A stretch of DNA of 64,000 nt. It comes from Apostichopus japonicus (lineage: Eukaryota > Echinodermata > Holothuroidea > Aspidochirotida > Stichopodidae). Numbering within the stretch: position 1 is the stretch's first letter; every line of letters starts with the position of its first letter. The stretch is from the NCBI RefSeq assembly GCF_037975245.1, contig NC_092561.1, positions 5,010,001 through 5,074,000 on the forward strand, given 5' to 3'. Position numbers and translations under genes: made by a program. Positions 25,601-37,500 of the stretch are shown here, in pieces. The notes beneath the pieces are model-generated. The model had not been told where the DNA came from, did not search any database, and saw nothing but the letters and a program-made list of their open reading frames with translations.

Positions 25601-26082
25601 CATTTTAAGACGAGTACAGTTTTTGAATGTGAAACTATGTAGGATGTTTAGAATTTGTAGTCCAGTTACTATAGGGGCATTTTTTCTCATCAAGATTACT
25701 GAATAGGCCTTTTTCCTCAAAATGTGATTACAATTTATGACATTTAACATACTCAGGTACCCCGGTTTGTTTGTATTTTTTCATCACAAAGGGTACCAGG
25801 AACCTAATAGTTATTGAATGTTACTTGATCCTCAATATTTTGTCATGCACCTGCTATGTTTTCACACAAGTAAGAATTTTAATTTGCAACCTGCAGCACC
25901 ATAAATTGATCACTCACCGTTTCGAGAGGGATTCCAACATTTTTAAGATGGACAAATCCAATCGTCACGAACGCCTCGTGGATTTCATCTGCCAGTGTCT
26001 GCAGTTTACTTTCATCCGGTGTTTCTGTATGTAGTCCGTAACCCGAAAAGTCAACGATTGGTACACATTTTGATGTATCCAT
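19645..26082 (-). CDS. 2-oxoglutarate/Fe(II)-dependent oxygenase, isopenicillin N synthase-like fold (7 exons, 324 aa)
   Basis: Inferred minus-strand exons are 26082-25918, 24908-24784, 23457-23388, 23134-23006, 21916-21728, 20957-20847 and 19830-19645. All phases agree, the total is 975 nt, and the product is 324 aa, normal for the family. The N-terminal half (VPIVDF..., GFVHLKNVGIP) matches the DIOX_N-type region. The C-terminal half carries the iron triad H208-x-D210 (in EHSDYGAITLLF) and H265 (in KHRVVF), and R278-x-S280 (LSRQS) for 2-oxoglutarate. LRTLYYPPF and VLVNLGDLMQRW are family signatures. All catalytic residues are present, so it should be an active cytosolic oxidoreductase; the substrate is not predictable. 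The donor after exon 3 (GTGTTT) is weak; the other sites are good. Initiation at 26082 gives the usual short leader before VPIVDF. Confidence 0.92.
21955..22640. repeat. Diverged duplicated segment inside an oxygenase intron
   Basis: Two blocks about 530 bp apart share a GGGGCAGGGGAACT-type phrase, then CAACCATATGAAAAG-type and 'GCGTTA' phrases and finally CTCATAGTG. The copies lie at about 21975-22050 and 22505-22615. The second has an extra insertion containing a TATGCAAATGCACACACC phrase. They look like two members of a dispersed repeat or a local duplication. They are noncoding. Confidence 0.55.
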
Positions 26083-27496
26083 ACTGCTTCGAATGTAATA
26101 CAGCAGTAGTGCACTTTAGGCCAGCTATCTTCGAACTTGGAAATTTATTTTGCAACTATACGTACGGTATACCTGTAACATATACAATACAAAACCCATG
26201 AAAGAGACCTACTACAGAATCTGCTATATACCACTAGACAACCTATACATGTGTATAGTCCCAAAGCTATACTATAGCTTACCTATTATAACTTTGAATT
26301 TCGATTAAGGGTCAAAATAATCGACGTCGTGAAAATCAATTTTTCGACCTACTGTGTAGAACCTATACTTCCTGTTCGAAACAGTGAGCCGTTCGTTTGT
26401 TATTCTTGGCCAAGTCGTTTGTAATACTCCTTTTCTCGCGTGTAACTGTATATGCCTTAGAGTCCGTTTCTGTCTACCACGAATGTGCTTGCCCTGGCAC
26501 TGTATTTTACAAGCCCGAGGATCTGTCCGATACAAACTTCTTGGACATTTCTCCAAAGAGGGGCGAGAACTTATGCAAACCACAAATCTTTATTCATATT
26601 ATTTTTACGAAATTGTATCAATCGAAAGCGTTGCCGCTGGCGTCACGTCTCTGGGCAGTGCAGCAAATACAGATACGGGAAAATAGTTTTGTGAAAAAGA
26701 AAGGTACACTATGGGCTGTTCAAAGGGTCTTAACAAGACTACCCGTTTGTTGGCAGAAAGAAAAAAGAAACGCATATAAGGCTGATACAACTTTAATGAA
26801 GGGCTGTCGATATTTACAAAGTGTATGATCGTATATGGAAACTCCGTGATGTTAGAAGCACAAAATAATGTTCCTTTTAAGGATAACAGCAAAGTGACGA
26901 TCAATCTTGTTTTAATGCTTCAGCTTAAATTCCGGCGATATCATCGATACTCTGATGGACCCACCGAGAATGAGTTTATATCGTCGAGACCACAGCTCTA
27001 GCATGGGGATTTTTTGGGCATATAGCGTATGAGCAATTCCGGCAAAATTTGGTAAAATAACTTAACGAGAAACTGCTCCAGATTTCAAAATTGATATTTC
27101 CTTGTCTCATTGATGTCAAGTCGTTTTCGATGAGGTAATGTAGACTAAAATTCCGACTGCCGCCAGGAGGTGGTTGCGATTTTACATTACCAACTCAAGG
27201 CAACTATATACTGACTACACCATGTCAGCAAACTGAACCAAACGCTGCCTGGTATAGCACATCACCCAAGTTTGATAAAATATACGGTAAGCGAGGTAAC
27301 GAGATAGGTATGACATGCAGAAATACATACAGAAATGCACATACACCCGCCACAGTGAGCTGCCTTTTGTGGTTCCTTCATTTGTGTATGGTGTACAGAC
27401 ACATGGTATCAGGTAGGCTATAGTACGCGGAAGACGCCATAGAGATTTATATGGCATGCCATCTGGGACAAACACCGCATAATATGTCCTTTCTTA
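26083..27496. other. Upstream of the oxygenase gene, no gene recognised
   Basis: This is the 5' flank of the minus-strand oxygenase. Overlapping open frames occur in both strands at 26305-26904, the longest 143 codons (26397-26828, plus). None shows a family motif and none has an obvious exon structure, so I do not call a gene. A divergent short gene cannot be excluded. Confidence 0.35.
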
Positions 27497-28128
27497 TTAA
27501 AGCAGCATTTTGCGTTGGGTCACTTTTTTCCACCTTTTTATCATGTGCATCGATTTTTTTACATGTATCAATCATAAAACAGCAAACTAAGATACCATCC
27601 AAGTTTCACCCTGCCAAGAGCGTTAATTAGCGAGTAATTAACGATTTAATGTCGATAATGAGAAGAGTGTCCTCGACAAATTCCACAGTTAAAATTAATC
27701 GCATACAATTCCGCCAAACCCACTAGTTTGAATGCAACCAATCAGAGATGCAGGTTTAGTTATTGCCCATTGCTAAAAATAGATTCAAGACTTTGCGTTG
27801 GTACAACCACATGAACCAGGGAGTTGTTATGGAACTCCTTGGTACAACTGCCATATAGACTGTACACAAACAAGCGTGGTGTTATATTACGTATCTGTCA
27901 ATGACGTTCGTAGTGTTTAAATATTCATATTATGGGCGAGGTTTATTGGGTTCCCAACGGAAAATATCTTGGAGAACAACAAAGTTGAAAGTTGCAAATT
28001 TTTCGACTTTTATGCCACCATTTGAAGTAAAATATAAATAGATTAGCTAGTTATGTATGTCGTTATGGCAAAGTGGAATCAGTGAGGTTGAGAAAAATCA
28101 TAGAAAAGGACGCAAAATGCTGCTTTAA
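27497..28128. mobile_element. 632-bp MITE with 19-bp perfect terminal inverted repeats
   Basis: The left end is TTAAAGCAGCATTTTGCGT (27497-27515) and the right end is its exact reverse complement ending at 28128. The repeat includes TTAA at each extremity, which may be the duplicated target. The interior has no long open frame and includes a smaller hairpin at about 27803-27850 (ACCAGGGAGTTG / AACTCCTTGGT). It is probably a non-autonomous DNA transposon; the superfamily is not assigned. Confidence 0.8.
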
Positions 28129-28500
28129 TACGTATATATACGTGTTAATTCGATTATATACGCGTATTAAATCAGACAATAACTTGCATGTCATATAGCT
28201 TCCACAAACGAGTTCCGAGAATTATCACATTGTAGCCTCGCCAGTGTAATAAATGAGAGATTGCAAAGTTAGTCTCTATTGACGTACAACCAAGCCAATT
28301 AAATGTACTTGATCTAAACAATTGCATGATTTAAAACTTGTATATATCCGAATTATTCCTCCTATGTATTCGAATTAATACGTGTTTATATTCGTTTCAA
28401 TACGCGAGTATATATGTATTATAAGCCTTATGATTCGCTAATAATATATACGCATATATTCGAATTATTCGCAGATAAATTCAAAATAATACGCATTATG
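28129..28500. other. AT-rich block of TACG/CGTA palindromic words
   Basis: The stretch is dense in words such as TACGTATATATACGTG, TATATACGCGTATTAA and ATTCGAATTA. The left and right parts look loosely inverted relative to each other. It may be a decayed inverted-repeat element next to the 27497-28128 MITE, but I cannot define ends. No coding content is visible. Confidence 0.35.
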
Positions 28501-28745
28501 CGGTGAGTTTGTCCTACATGGCTTGCCATACATGTAGGGCTTGAGAAGCAATCATATAGGCTACCTGTGATGCAGAGTACGGTAACGGATGCACCTATAA
28601 CGGTAAAGCGCGATCTCTAATATAACAGGGGAGGACCAAAAGGTATTATACCCGCACAGATGCATTTCAAGCATCGACTCCTGTGGTGGTCTATTATATA
28701 GGCTAGCCACACCAACGTTCATCATGACCGCAGCAGGTGTGTATA

Positions 28746-28786
28746 ACCAGGGAGCTGCTACTCTAACAGAGTAGCAGCTCCCTGGT
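28746..28786. repeat. Perfect 19-bp-arm hairpin
   Basis: ACCAGGGAGCTGCTACTCT is followed by the 3-base loop AAC and then the exact reverse complement. The same ACCAGGGAG(C/T)TG word occurs at about 27818 and 28998, so the arm is part of a local repeat vocabulary. It is noncoding. The stem would be very stable. Confidence 0.85.
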
Positions 28787-28793
28787 TTAACAA

Positions 28794-28889
28794 TCCAAAT
28801 GCCCAATAATGAGATATTCCAGGTTCATCTGTCGACAATTCTGGTTTTTCGACCGATGACTTGGAATATCTAGTTATTGGGCATTTGGC
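28794..28889. mobile_element. Imperfect inverted repeat about 96 bp, small MITE
   Basis: The left arm CCAAATGCCCAATAATGAGA plus 'tattccag' pairs with the right arm ending TAGTTATTGGGCATTTGG; the arms are about 28 bp with two or three mismatches. The centre carries TTTTTCGACCGATGA. It is related to the sequence at 10068-10190. It directly follows the perfect hairpin at 28746-28786. Confidence 0.65.
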
Positions 28890-31800
28890 TTACCATATAG
28901 GTGTGCATTCATGATGTCCCCAATGGGCTTGGTAGAGGAAGAGATATGATATGGTTGCGTGACTTTTGTATGTAAGGATGATCTCCTCGGCGTCTAACCA
29001 GGGAGTTGTTCTGGTCTAGTAAAGTGTAAGTTATTCGCAGCTTCATCTCGTGCAGCGATCACTATAAGACCGTTAATGGGATATTCCAATCGCAGACAGT
29101 GTGTTACTTATATAACTATCTACATGACATATTTTCAAGTGGCTGGTTAAACTTTTCATTCTTCCCCGAAGTGGACCGCAATACATGTTCTGTGTCGCAA
29201 TGACGATGTGGTAAGGTCAATGTTTCTTCACATAGCTTTATACTAATTTTCATTAATAATGAAATAATATTCATATTGACTTTTGTATCCTATAAACCTG
29301 TTCATTTGAAATATTTGCTTGTATATGTCAAGGTCATTCTTTAGATTTGAATCAAAATGCAACTATATTTTTAGAAATTTGTATTATTTTGCCTTTATGA
29401 ATGAGTGAGTTAAAATTAAAAAGTAAAACATAAACATTTGGAAAAAATGTACAAAACAAAAACAAACCATGTCTTCACCAGTATAGCATGCTGCAAGGAT
29501 GTGGTTTCGACATACAGATGCAGAATAATTCCAACATTTTCCATGATTAAGCAATTAAATTCAGCAACTGGGATATCTCTTTCAACCTATCGATGAAGAC
29601 TTGAGGACTGCATGGATAATCCTCTTTCAATCTGAAACTGATTAATAGCTTGTAAAGTTCAGTTGATAATGTTTATGGTTTCTTTCTCTATAATGACGAT
29701 TTACTGTCAGACTATGGACATTACCTTATGCAAGAGACAAGAATGCACAGGTTTATCCCGTGACAAGGATGTGTAAACGTTTGTCCACATTTAATAGCAA
29801 ACGCACACGTGTATTTGCGTTGGAAATTATTGTAAATTTCTTATATTTCTTCAGTATATCTTCGTGCCAATATGGGTTTAATGTGTACTTTACAGGCTTA
29901 GTACATAGTAGTGAAAGATAAAACGTGTCCTTGGTGACAATATCCTTATACTTGAAAACGAGAATGAAAACTGGTCCCACCCTCTCAAATATGGTAAGAA
30001 AATGTTTTTGTTTTAAACATTCTGTCTGCCCACCCCCTTGGAAAAGCCTCGTCCTCCCACCCCCAATAAAGAAAACAAAATAGAAAAAAAGAAAAAAGTC
30101 CAGCTATACGCCTCTATATCGCCTTGGTCTATTTTATTCGAAGTATTTGATATGTGTCACGCCTTGGAATAATTTATAGGTAAGCGGTTATATTAATGAA
30201 AATTAAAAAAAAAGTAATATTAAAGTTAAAATTTGTTGTAGGCTGATTGACAATGAGCATGATTTGAACAACGTTAATTAATGGCAATCCAACGTTTCCA
30301 TATACCTGGCATTTGCTCATTCTGTGAACTAAGAAAATTAGTTTTCAATGAGCGCCACCACTCAGAATTTCGCCTACGGCATTACAGTAGTGTAATATCA
30401 ATTGAACGAAACATATTTTTCTTGAAGTCCACCAGCCGCAAATATCAATTACTTCAATGAAAGAGTGAGGTTAGAATAATGTTTTTTGTTTTTCGATCAT
30501 ACGAGAGTATTTTGTTGGACAATTGAAAATGCAGGAATATTGATGAGGAAGAATTTATTCCCTCGGAGCATATCATTAGGATATACTTTAACTGTGTAAG
30601 CCTGCCTGTAATGTTAGAGCGTAGGCCTTAGTAAACTTGCTTTGAAAGTTCTAACGTTAAGCCAGCACAGACCACTACTAGCAGTATTATTAGGCTAGTA
30701 CTACAGTAGCCTAGTAGTACTACTGTATCATAAAAGTTAAGCCTTACTCTTACAGTGATACTGGACCTAGGCTAGACTAAGCTACTATTTATCACACCAA
30801 AGTTTGCTAAGGATCACACAGTAAATAAATATATATGGCAAAATATCTTAGAACTTGAACTAAGAAGAAACTGTTGAAGCTGGCATGACCTAAACAAGGC
30901 TTTAAGATTTCAAGGAAGAATTTCAGCAAAGGCCTATGCCATAACTCCAAAACTTAAGCTAGCCACAGCTCTATGTATGGCTTAGCACTTAGTCCAGGGC
31001 ATGCGATCCTAACCACAAAGCAGGCATCAACAATTATTCTAAGAATTACTCGCCATTTGGCGACCGTGACTTAAAGTCCATGCGCTTAAACGTAAAATTC
31101 ACTCGCCACTGTTATTGCTTCATATATGTTTGAGTATGCTTACTTGAAGTATTGTATAAAACTACATGATCATTACTTTCTGAATACTAAAAGTTAGGCA
31201 GATCCATGGTACTCCATAACTGCACATTGGAAAATTATATTTCTGTGCAGTATGAAATTTAAAAAAAATTCATCCAGAAGGTTAGTGATGAACAAATTAG
31301 AACATGTCGCAGACTCCTTAATATGCAGTTTGGCCTATTTTGTCTCAAAAAATTCCAAAACTTAAAAAATTCCTGTATATAATACACGTGCAGATAGGAA
31401 ACTATTTTACACAGTTAATTCCAATTGAGACTAGTCATTGACAAAATTTAGTTTACAACAATATGTAAACTTGCTTATCACTTGTTTATCATTCTGTGAA
31501 ATGTTTGTAATAATAGAACTTTATGCTAATATTGGGGTTTGACTAGTCCACAAGTCACAAAGTGTCGAGTGCAGTGCATTTTGTATTTGAAAAAGCTAAA
31601 ATTCTACTTGCCAATGGCGAGTTTGTGAACATTATTGTCGAGGCCTGTCACACATTAAGCCTTCTAGTACTACAGAAAAACATCAAAATCCAATAATGTG
31701 AGAAGTTTATGGTTATCTTTCATTGGCTTTCAAGTGTTTTTGCATGAACAGCTTAATTTATGTGAATAATAAAATGGACAGAAATTGACTTCTCTAATTT

Positions 31801-33018
31801 GCATGTTATGAATTGTTCGGGATAGAATAGCTCATTCTTGAGACATAACCAGTAATTATAAAGGGAGAACGACATTAGGACCACAAACAAAGGTATGCCC
31901 ACTTTACAAGCTTTTGGATCAGCAGACAAAATTGTGAATAAAAGTTGGGTCACCAGCTTTGAAAAACCAACATACTCACAGGTAATCCGATCATTTTGAA
32001 GAACTTGTAGCAAATATACTGTACATGTCAGGAATTTTTTTTGACAGTTGTCCGGTCCTCTGAGACCACCAAATTTCTTTTCAGACAACCTAATTCAGCT
32101 TTGGTCGTCTAGTCGTTGGCATAAAGTTCAGATTACATTGTACAGTATCTAAGTACCCTCAAGTAGATTAAATGATAAATTGTAATATCAGCCTCTGTCA
32201 CACTTTGTAATAAACAACAAATTATTGGTAGGCCTAGATGGTCCAACCGAAGGAGAGTTTGGCCCAAAGCTGTGTTCTATTCACCAAACATTTAGATAAA
32301 TCTCTCTCCTACAGTATATATAGTACAGATCAGTGATTCCTGTACAGTATTTGCTGCATTGTTCGGACAATCAAATTTGACGTTTCAAATTTGTCCGAGG
32401 GACAATCACAAAAACTCCTATAAAATTTGCCCTGCATGTATGCTACATCCAGTTCCAAGGATCTTGTCTTGTATACTTTTAAATACAGACAGCATAGCAT
32501 TAATTAGTGATTCCACCAAGCATGTACAGTACTTAGTGCTTGTTAGATCAGTACTCTGCAACATTTAGGGCTCACTACCTTGGACAGAGCCACATGACTT
32601 GCAGCCACCTGAACTGATTCTCAGAATTCATGAAAAATGGCTTGAACTATGGACTTGATGTAAGTCTATGAAAACCTGTGCAATCATTTTCTGACGTATG
32701 AATAAATCTGAAATGTTTTCGCTGCCCAATCTTGGATTATGCCCCATAGTTTGCGGACGTTCTCATAAGATGGACCTGTTTGCCAAGACATATGTATGCC
32801 CACCGCATATGATAAATACATGAAGATAGGGTAAGGTCTCTGTTAAAGCTGCCTATTGTTGCATTCAATTTTGATTAGTAAGTGTCATGATGTATGTATA
32901 AGTATAATTAACCTTTACCTTCTTGGACATCAGCAAGGTTTTATTTCAAGACCTACTAATAAGCATCACTGTGGTTATTTTCAAGTAAACTTAAGTTTTT
33001 TGTCTTTTTCTTTCCAGG
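28890..33018. other. Intergenic 4.1 kb, no gene recognised
   Basis: The sequence is AT-rich throughout. Open frames of up to 111 codons (31753-32088, minus) have no recognisable motif. Scattered phrases such as TACTCGCCA and AATGGCGAGT at 31045 and 31612 suggest decayed repeats, without definable ends. Nothing here is supported as a gene, and any distal 5' exon of the zinc-finger gene would be in this interval. Confidence 0.4.
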
Positions 33019-33123
33019 TGACGTTAAGTAAATTATTGAAGGAGACGTTTGTACCATACAACCTAAGGATGAAATGTGAGGGATGTACTGTATTGAAGCA
33101 TCATGACAGAAAATTATTGCAGG
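33019..33123 (+). other. Possible 5' untranslated exon of the zinc-finger gene
   Basis: The segment is bounded by a pyrimidine-rich acceptor (TTTCTTTCCAG) and a good donor (TTGCAG|GTAAGC). Splicing to the acceptor TTCTTGCAG at 34259 would place it upstream of the coding exon. It contains an ATG that reads only a short frame ending before the main start, so it would be 5' untranslated. This rests on splice consensus only. Confidence 0.35.
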
Positions 33124-33610
33124 TAAGCTAATATAATATCACATTCTCATAGAATATATAATATCATATATTATATTATTATATATCACACAGTGTTATC
33201 TTAGAAGTTAGAGCTAATATCCTCTCTGTGTTGTGTGAATTTTTAACTTTTTCTATTTTACGTTTGTTATGAAGACATGACTATATTTTAAACTTTTATG
33301 ATTTTTTTTTCTTGGTATATACAGGATGCACTCTTCTCTAGTCATTTGATGCTCAGAAAGTCCTTTTAACTTTCAAATATCTTTTATACCCGTCAGCTAG
33401 TGTACAGTACCCAAGTGTCCCTTTGAACAAAATTCGATCAAGTCAGTAACTATTTAAAAAATAAAATAATTATTGGTCCAACTACAAAACAAATCTGGAT
33501 GGGTTTTGTACCCAAAGGATTGTTAAAGAAGAGGGCATAAATGAATTTGATTTGATCATCGACATTTCATTGCCCAGAACATTGTTTTTGTTAGTAATTA
33601 TTCATTACGA

Positions 33611-33865
33611 GTTCAACCTGGTTAGCCCTCGCTTGGTTTTTACCCAAAGAAAATGGTGATTTTTCCAGGTATCACATTCAAGTAACCAAAGCTGTCAACC
33701 TTATCTTACTCCATTGGAAGTCAATACAATAAATTCACACAAGAAGTGTGAATTTCGCTGGAATAAGATGAGGAAGACAGCTTTGGTTACATCGTAGATC
33801 ACATGATACCCGGAAAGTCACTGTTTATCCGGGTATAAACCAGGCAAGGACTAACCAGATTGAAC
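33611..33865. mobile_element. 255-bp fold-back MITE, nearly palindromic over its full length
   Basis: The left arm starts GTTCAACCTGGTTAG; the reverse complement of the right end is GTTCAATCTGGTTAG. Pairing continues inward through CTTGGTTTTTACCC against the right-hand GGGTATAAACCAGG, then GTAACCAAAGCTGTC against GACAGCTTTGGTTAC, and an inner stem (CTTATCTTACTCCA / TGGAATAAGATGAG). Nearly the whole element folds back on itself. It lies in the presumed first intron of the zinc-finger gene. Confidence 0.82.
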
Positions 33866-34380
33866 ATGTAATGTTCAAATGTACTGTACAAATCAAACTG
33901 AGATATTACACAATTTTGACCCTATATTATTATTTAGTTTAATTAATTGTAAAATATAAATTTGAAGAAAATGTAGACAATTCAAGTTGACAGTCCATTG
34001 CTATGGGAACTTAGTATCAAAAAGAATATAAAACCTTATTGAAGACTCAAAACTCTGCTTAAATTGCCAGACATCTAGACATAACATAAAATACAGTCCC
34101 TAGCATATCAGTGAAATCAAGCTGTTGTGTAGTATTAATGTAATGTACTCTATCTTGAGAATTTTGATAGAGTTTCCCAATCAGTTCACAGACTTAGGAA
34201 CATAACTTTATAGACAAAAATTGATATTCCAAAATATTTCTCTTCTTTGTTCTTGCAGTTGCCGATCACACATAATGTCATCTCACCCGCCTCTTGCATC
34301 GTTTGAATCTTCTCACATGTGAGACATAGGAAGCAACTGAATCACCCCTGACAGGATTTTTGTGGATAATCCAAACATTG

Positions 34381-34518
34381 ATGGCAGAAGAGATTAACTT
34401 TGGTAAAGAAATATGGCAGAAGAATTTGATAATCCAGAACTGTTTACTGGCTCTCCATCAGATGATAGCATTGTCATTAAGATTTATGATGAGGAGAGAT
34501 TTTATCAGATTAAGGTGA
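34381..34518 (+). promoter_or_regulatory. Upstream ORF overlapping the zinc-finger start
   Basis: An ATG at 34381 opens a 45-codon frame that ends at TGA 34516-34518, overlapping the main start at 34413 in another frame. Its context is poor (T at -3, G at +4), while the main ATG has A at -3 and G at +4, so leaky scanning should reach the main start. An overlapping uORF would be expected to lower translation of the zinc-finger protein. This assumes the transcript includes 34260-34412. Confidence 0.5.
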
Positions 34519-37500
34519 GAGATGAAGAAGGGCAGCAGCAGCAGCAGCAGAGTTTTGACGTGGACAGGAACGATAGAATATTTCCCGAGGAGGACCCAGA
34601 ATCAATTCCGTCTGAAGTTGTAAATGAAAAAACAGGTTCTTCTCCTACCAAAAGAAGAAGAAAATCCAATCTTCCGGTAAGATTAAAGGATGACTTCTTG
34701 AAGCAGGGTTCCTTGCACCCACCTAGGACTACAAGGGGGGAATCCGAATCGAGCGGGAAATGTCAACAGGGGCCAGATGCTGAGGATGTCACAGTGAAAA
34801 GCGAGGCACCAACAGGGGGTTTTGGATCATCAGGAGCCAAGAGAAGGAGTGACAGACTTAGCAATACAGCAAGAATTGTCCAACAGAATTCAAAGAAGAC
34901 CAGGAAAAAGAGACACAACCCCAAAGTTCTGAAAACTCAATCGGTCGTGGGGAATGAAGAGGAAATATCTGTCGATCAAAGGACGGGTGGCGACTCTCCA
35001 CATCAGGATAACAGTGGGAGTAACAGTGGAATCGGTAACAACTCAGATGCAGTTTGTAGCGAAAAGAGTGATGCAGTAGAATTGGCAACTGCAAACAAAG
35101 TGAATGTTGAGGAATCCCCCCTCGCCGAAGGAACGTCCTTTCCGATAGAGCCTTTGGAAAGCAGATTAGACCAGGTGTATGAAGACAAAGATGTTCTTAT
35201 ACAAGTTTCAAAAACAACAAAGTCACGTAGGAATAAAAAGTCAACCTGTAAGAAATGTCATAAAAGCTTTTCCTCTCGGAGCGTCTTGGCCGTACATCAA
35301 ACAAGTTGTCATAAAAAGGCTGTCAGGGTCAGCAAGTTTGAATGTGAATGGTGCTACGAAAGTTTTCGAACCATTCGTCAGAGAAATACACACAATAGAG
35401 AGGAGCACACGGAGAAAAAAGCTTATCCCTGTCGATTCTGCCCTCGTGTATTCACTGAGTCCAGTCATTGCAAGAGGCACCTCAGAAGTCACACCGGGGA
35501 GAGACCTTACTCCTGTGAGATCTGCGGAAAAGAGTTTGTGGACAACAGTTACATTAGAAGACATATGCTTATTCATAAAGGTGTCAAACCTTTCCAGTGT
35601 GATCAATGCGGAAAGACCTTCCGTGAGAAGACCCATCTCTCTCGGCACGAAGAGACCCACAAGCGTGAGCAGGAGACCTGTTCAAAGTGTAACAAGGCCC
35701 TCTATGGAGACCAAAATAGGTGTGCTTGCAAAGATAGGGTGAAACCGCTGAAGATGGAGGAAAAGAAGAATTTCACATGTGATAAATGTGGGAAAGGTTT
35801 TACAAAGGAGGGTAACTTCCAAAGACACCTGAGAGAGCACGAGAAGGGGACCTTACCTCAAGATAATGTATTCTCTTGTGATGTATGTAGCAAAGAATTT
35901 GGTCTGGAGAGGCATTTGTTGAGGCACAAACGTATCCACACAGGTGAGAAACCATTTCAATGTACGGAGTGTGGCAAACAATTTAGGGACAGCAGCTACA
36001 TCAGGAGACACATGAGGATTCATGCCGGTCACAAACCGTTTCAGTGCGATCGCTGTGATAAGACTTTTCGTGAGAGCGGCCACCTCTCTCGTCATATGCT
36101 GACCCACACGGGAGAGAAAAAGTTCAACTGTTCCACCTGTGGCAAAGGGTATCAGGATCGAGTGTGCTTGTTGCGTCACGAATCAAAGTGCGTCATCAGC
36201 ACGATCAGGCCGGACGAAAAGGTGTCGCAGTTGTGCGACATCTGCGGTAAGGAATACCTAGGCAAAGGAAGCTTGAGAAGGCACCGACAAATACACTCTG
36301 GTCAAAAGTCTCATTATTGCACGCTGTGTCCGGCCGAATTTTATGACAGCTCTAGCCTGAAACGGCATCTTGCGATTCATAGTCGTGACCCAGCTACCAT
36401 TAATCAATGTTCAATATGTAAACGAGTGTTTAGAACCCGTAGAGCACTGAATATTCATTACGACACCCACAACGAGAATGCCTCAGCGGACAAGTTTGAG
36501 TGTAATATCTGTAATCTAGAATTTCCGAGCAGTGAGTCACTCGCCCTCCACGCGGGAGCTCATACGCATCAAATTCTACCGACAGACGTCGAAATAGTTG
36601 ATGAAGAAGATGCGGCCGAACCCGAGTCACAGATGGTTCTTCAGGTCGTCAATAACCTTGAGTGTAAGCTCTGCCATAAGCTATTTGCAACACCTCAGAA
36701 CTTGGCGAGCCACGAGTTGACTCACGCCCAGTCCATCCTTGGAGATACATTAACGCCAGCAGCTATCACGGTATCGTCAGCCTCACAGGAGATATCCACC
36801 GAAGTGTTGCTGCCTTCAGCCTTGTTAGAGTCCTCAGTCCCTCACAATGCAGATGATTTTGAAGGCCTCTTCAAACTTTTACAGGTCATCGCCCAAGCCA
36901 ATCAAAACCAGTCGGTCACGCAGACGGCTGGAGGCGTGGTGGAAGTCCCGACGATAAGGGTGTCCGGTGTAGACGTATCGGGGAGCAATACCAGAGAGCC
37001 GACGATCGTCACGGTGGTCGCCGCAGATGGGAGTACCTCCTCTATACCATCTTACATCGGCCAGCCAATGGCTGTTGCAACAGGTGACTTGGAGAGTTCT
37101 CGTCCACTAGAAGGAGACGCTGCCGATCTGAATGGCATAGAAGATCTGGAATTCAACGTGTCTGTGCCTGATCTCACACCAGAAAACGACCTGTCTTCTG
37201 ACAGTGACCAGGATGCCCCCAAATTGCAGTGCGAGTTTTGCATCTTTGAATGTCACAGGAACAAGACACTGGCAATTCACATGGCAAACATTCACCCGAC
37301 GATTGTCTTTGCAAAACAGTTACCCATTGAGAGAGAAAAGCAGGAGAACAGGGTTCTGCAGTGGCAGTGTCCGTTTTGCAATGAGGTATTCGAGGTCGAG
37401 GAAAACATGAGGGAGCACAACTGCAGAGGGGTCAAAGACAAACCCTTCAAATGCTCGAGGTGTGACTTGAGTTTCCCTCGTAAACCCGCTCTCACTCAGC

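Noticed and set aside
26397-26828. 143-codon open frame divergent from the oxygenase gene
   Set aside because: No motif, overlapping frames on both strands, no clear splice or initiation signals; likely chance.
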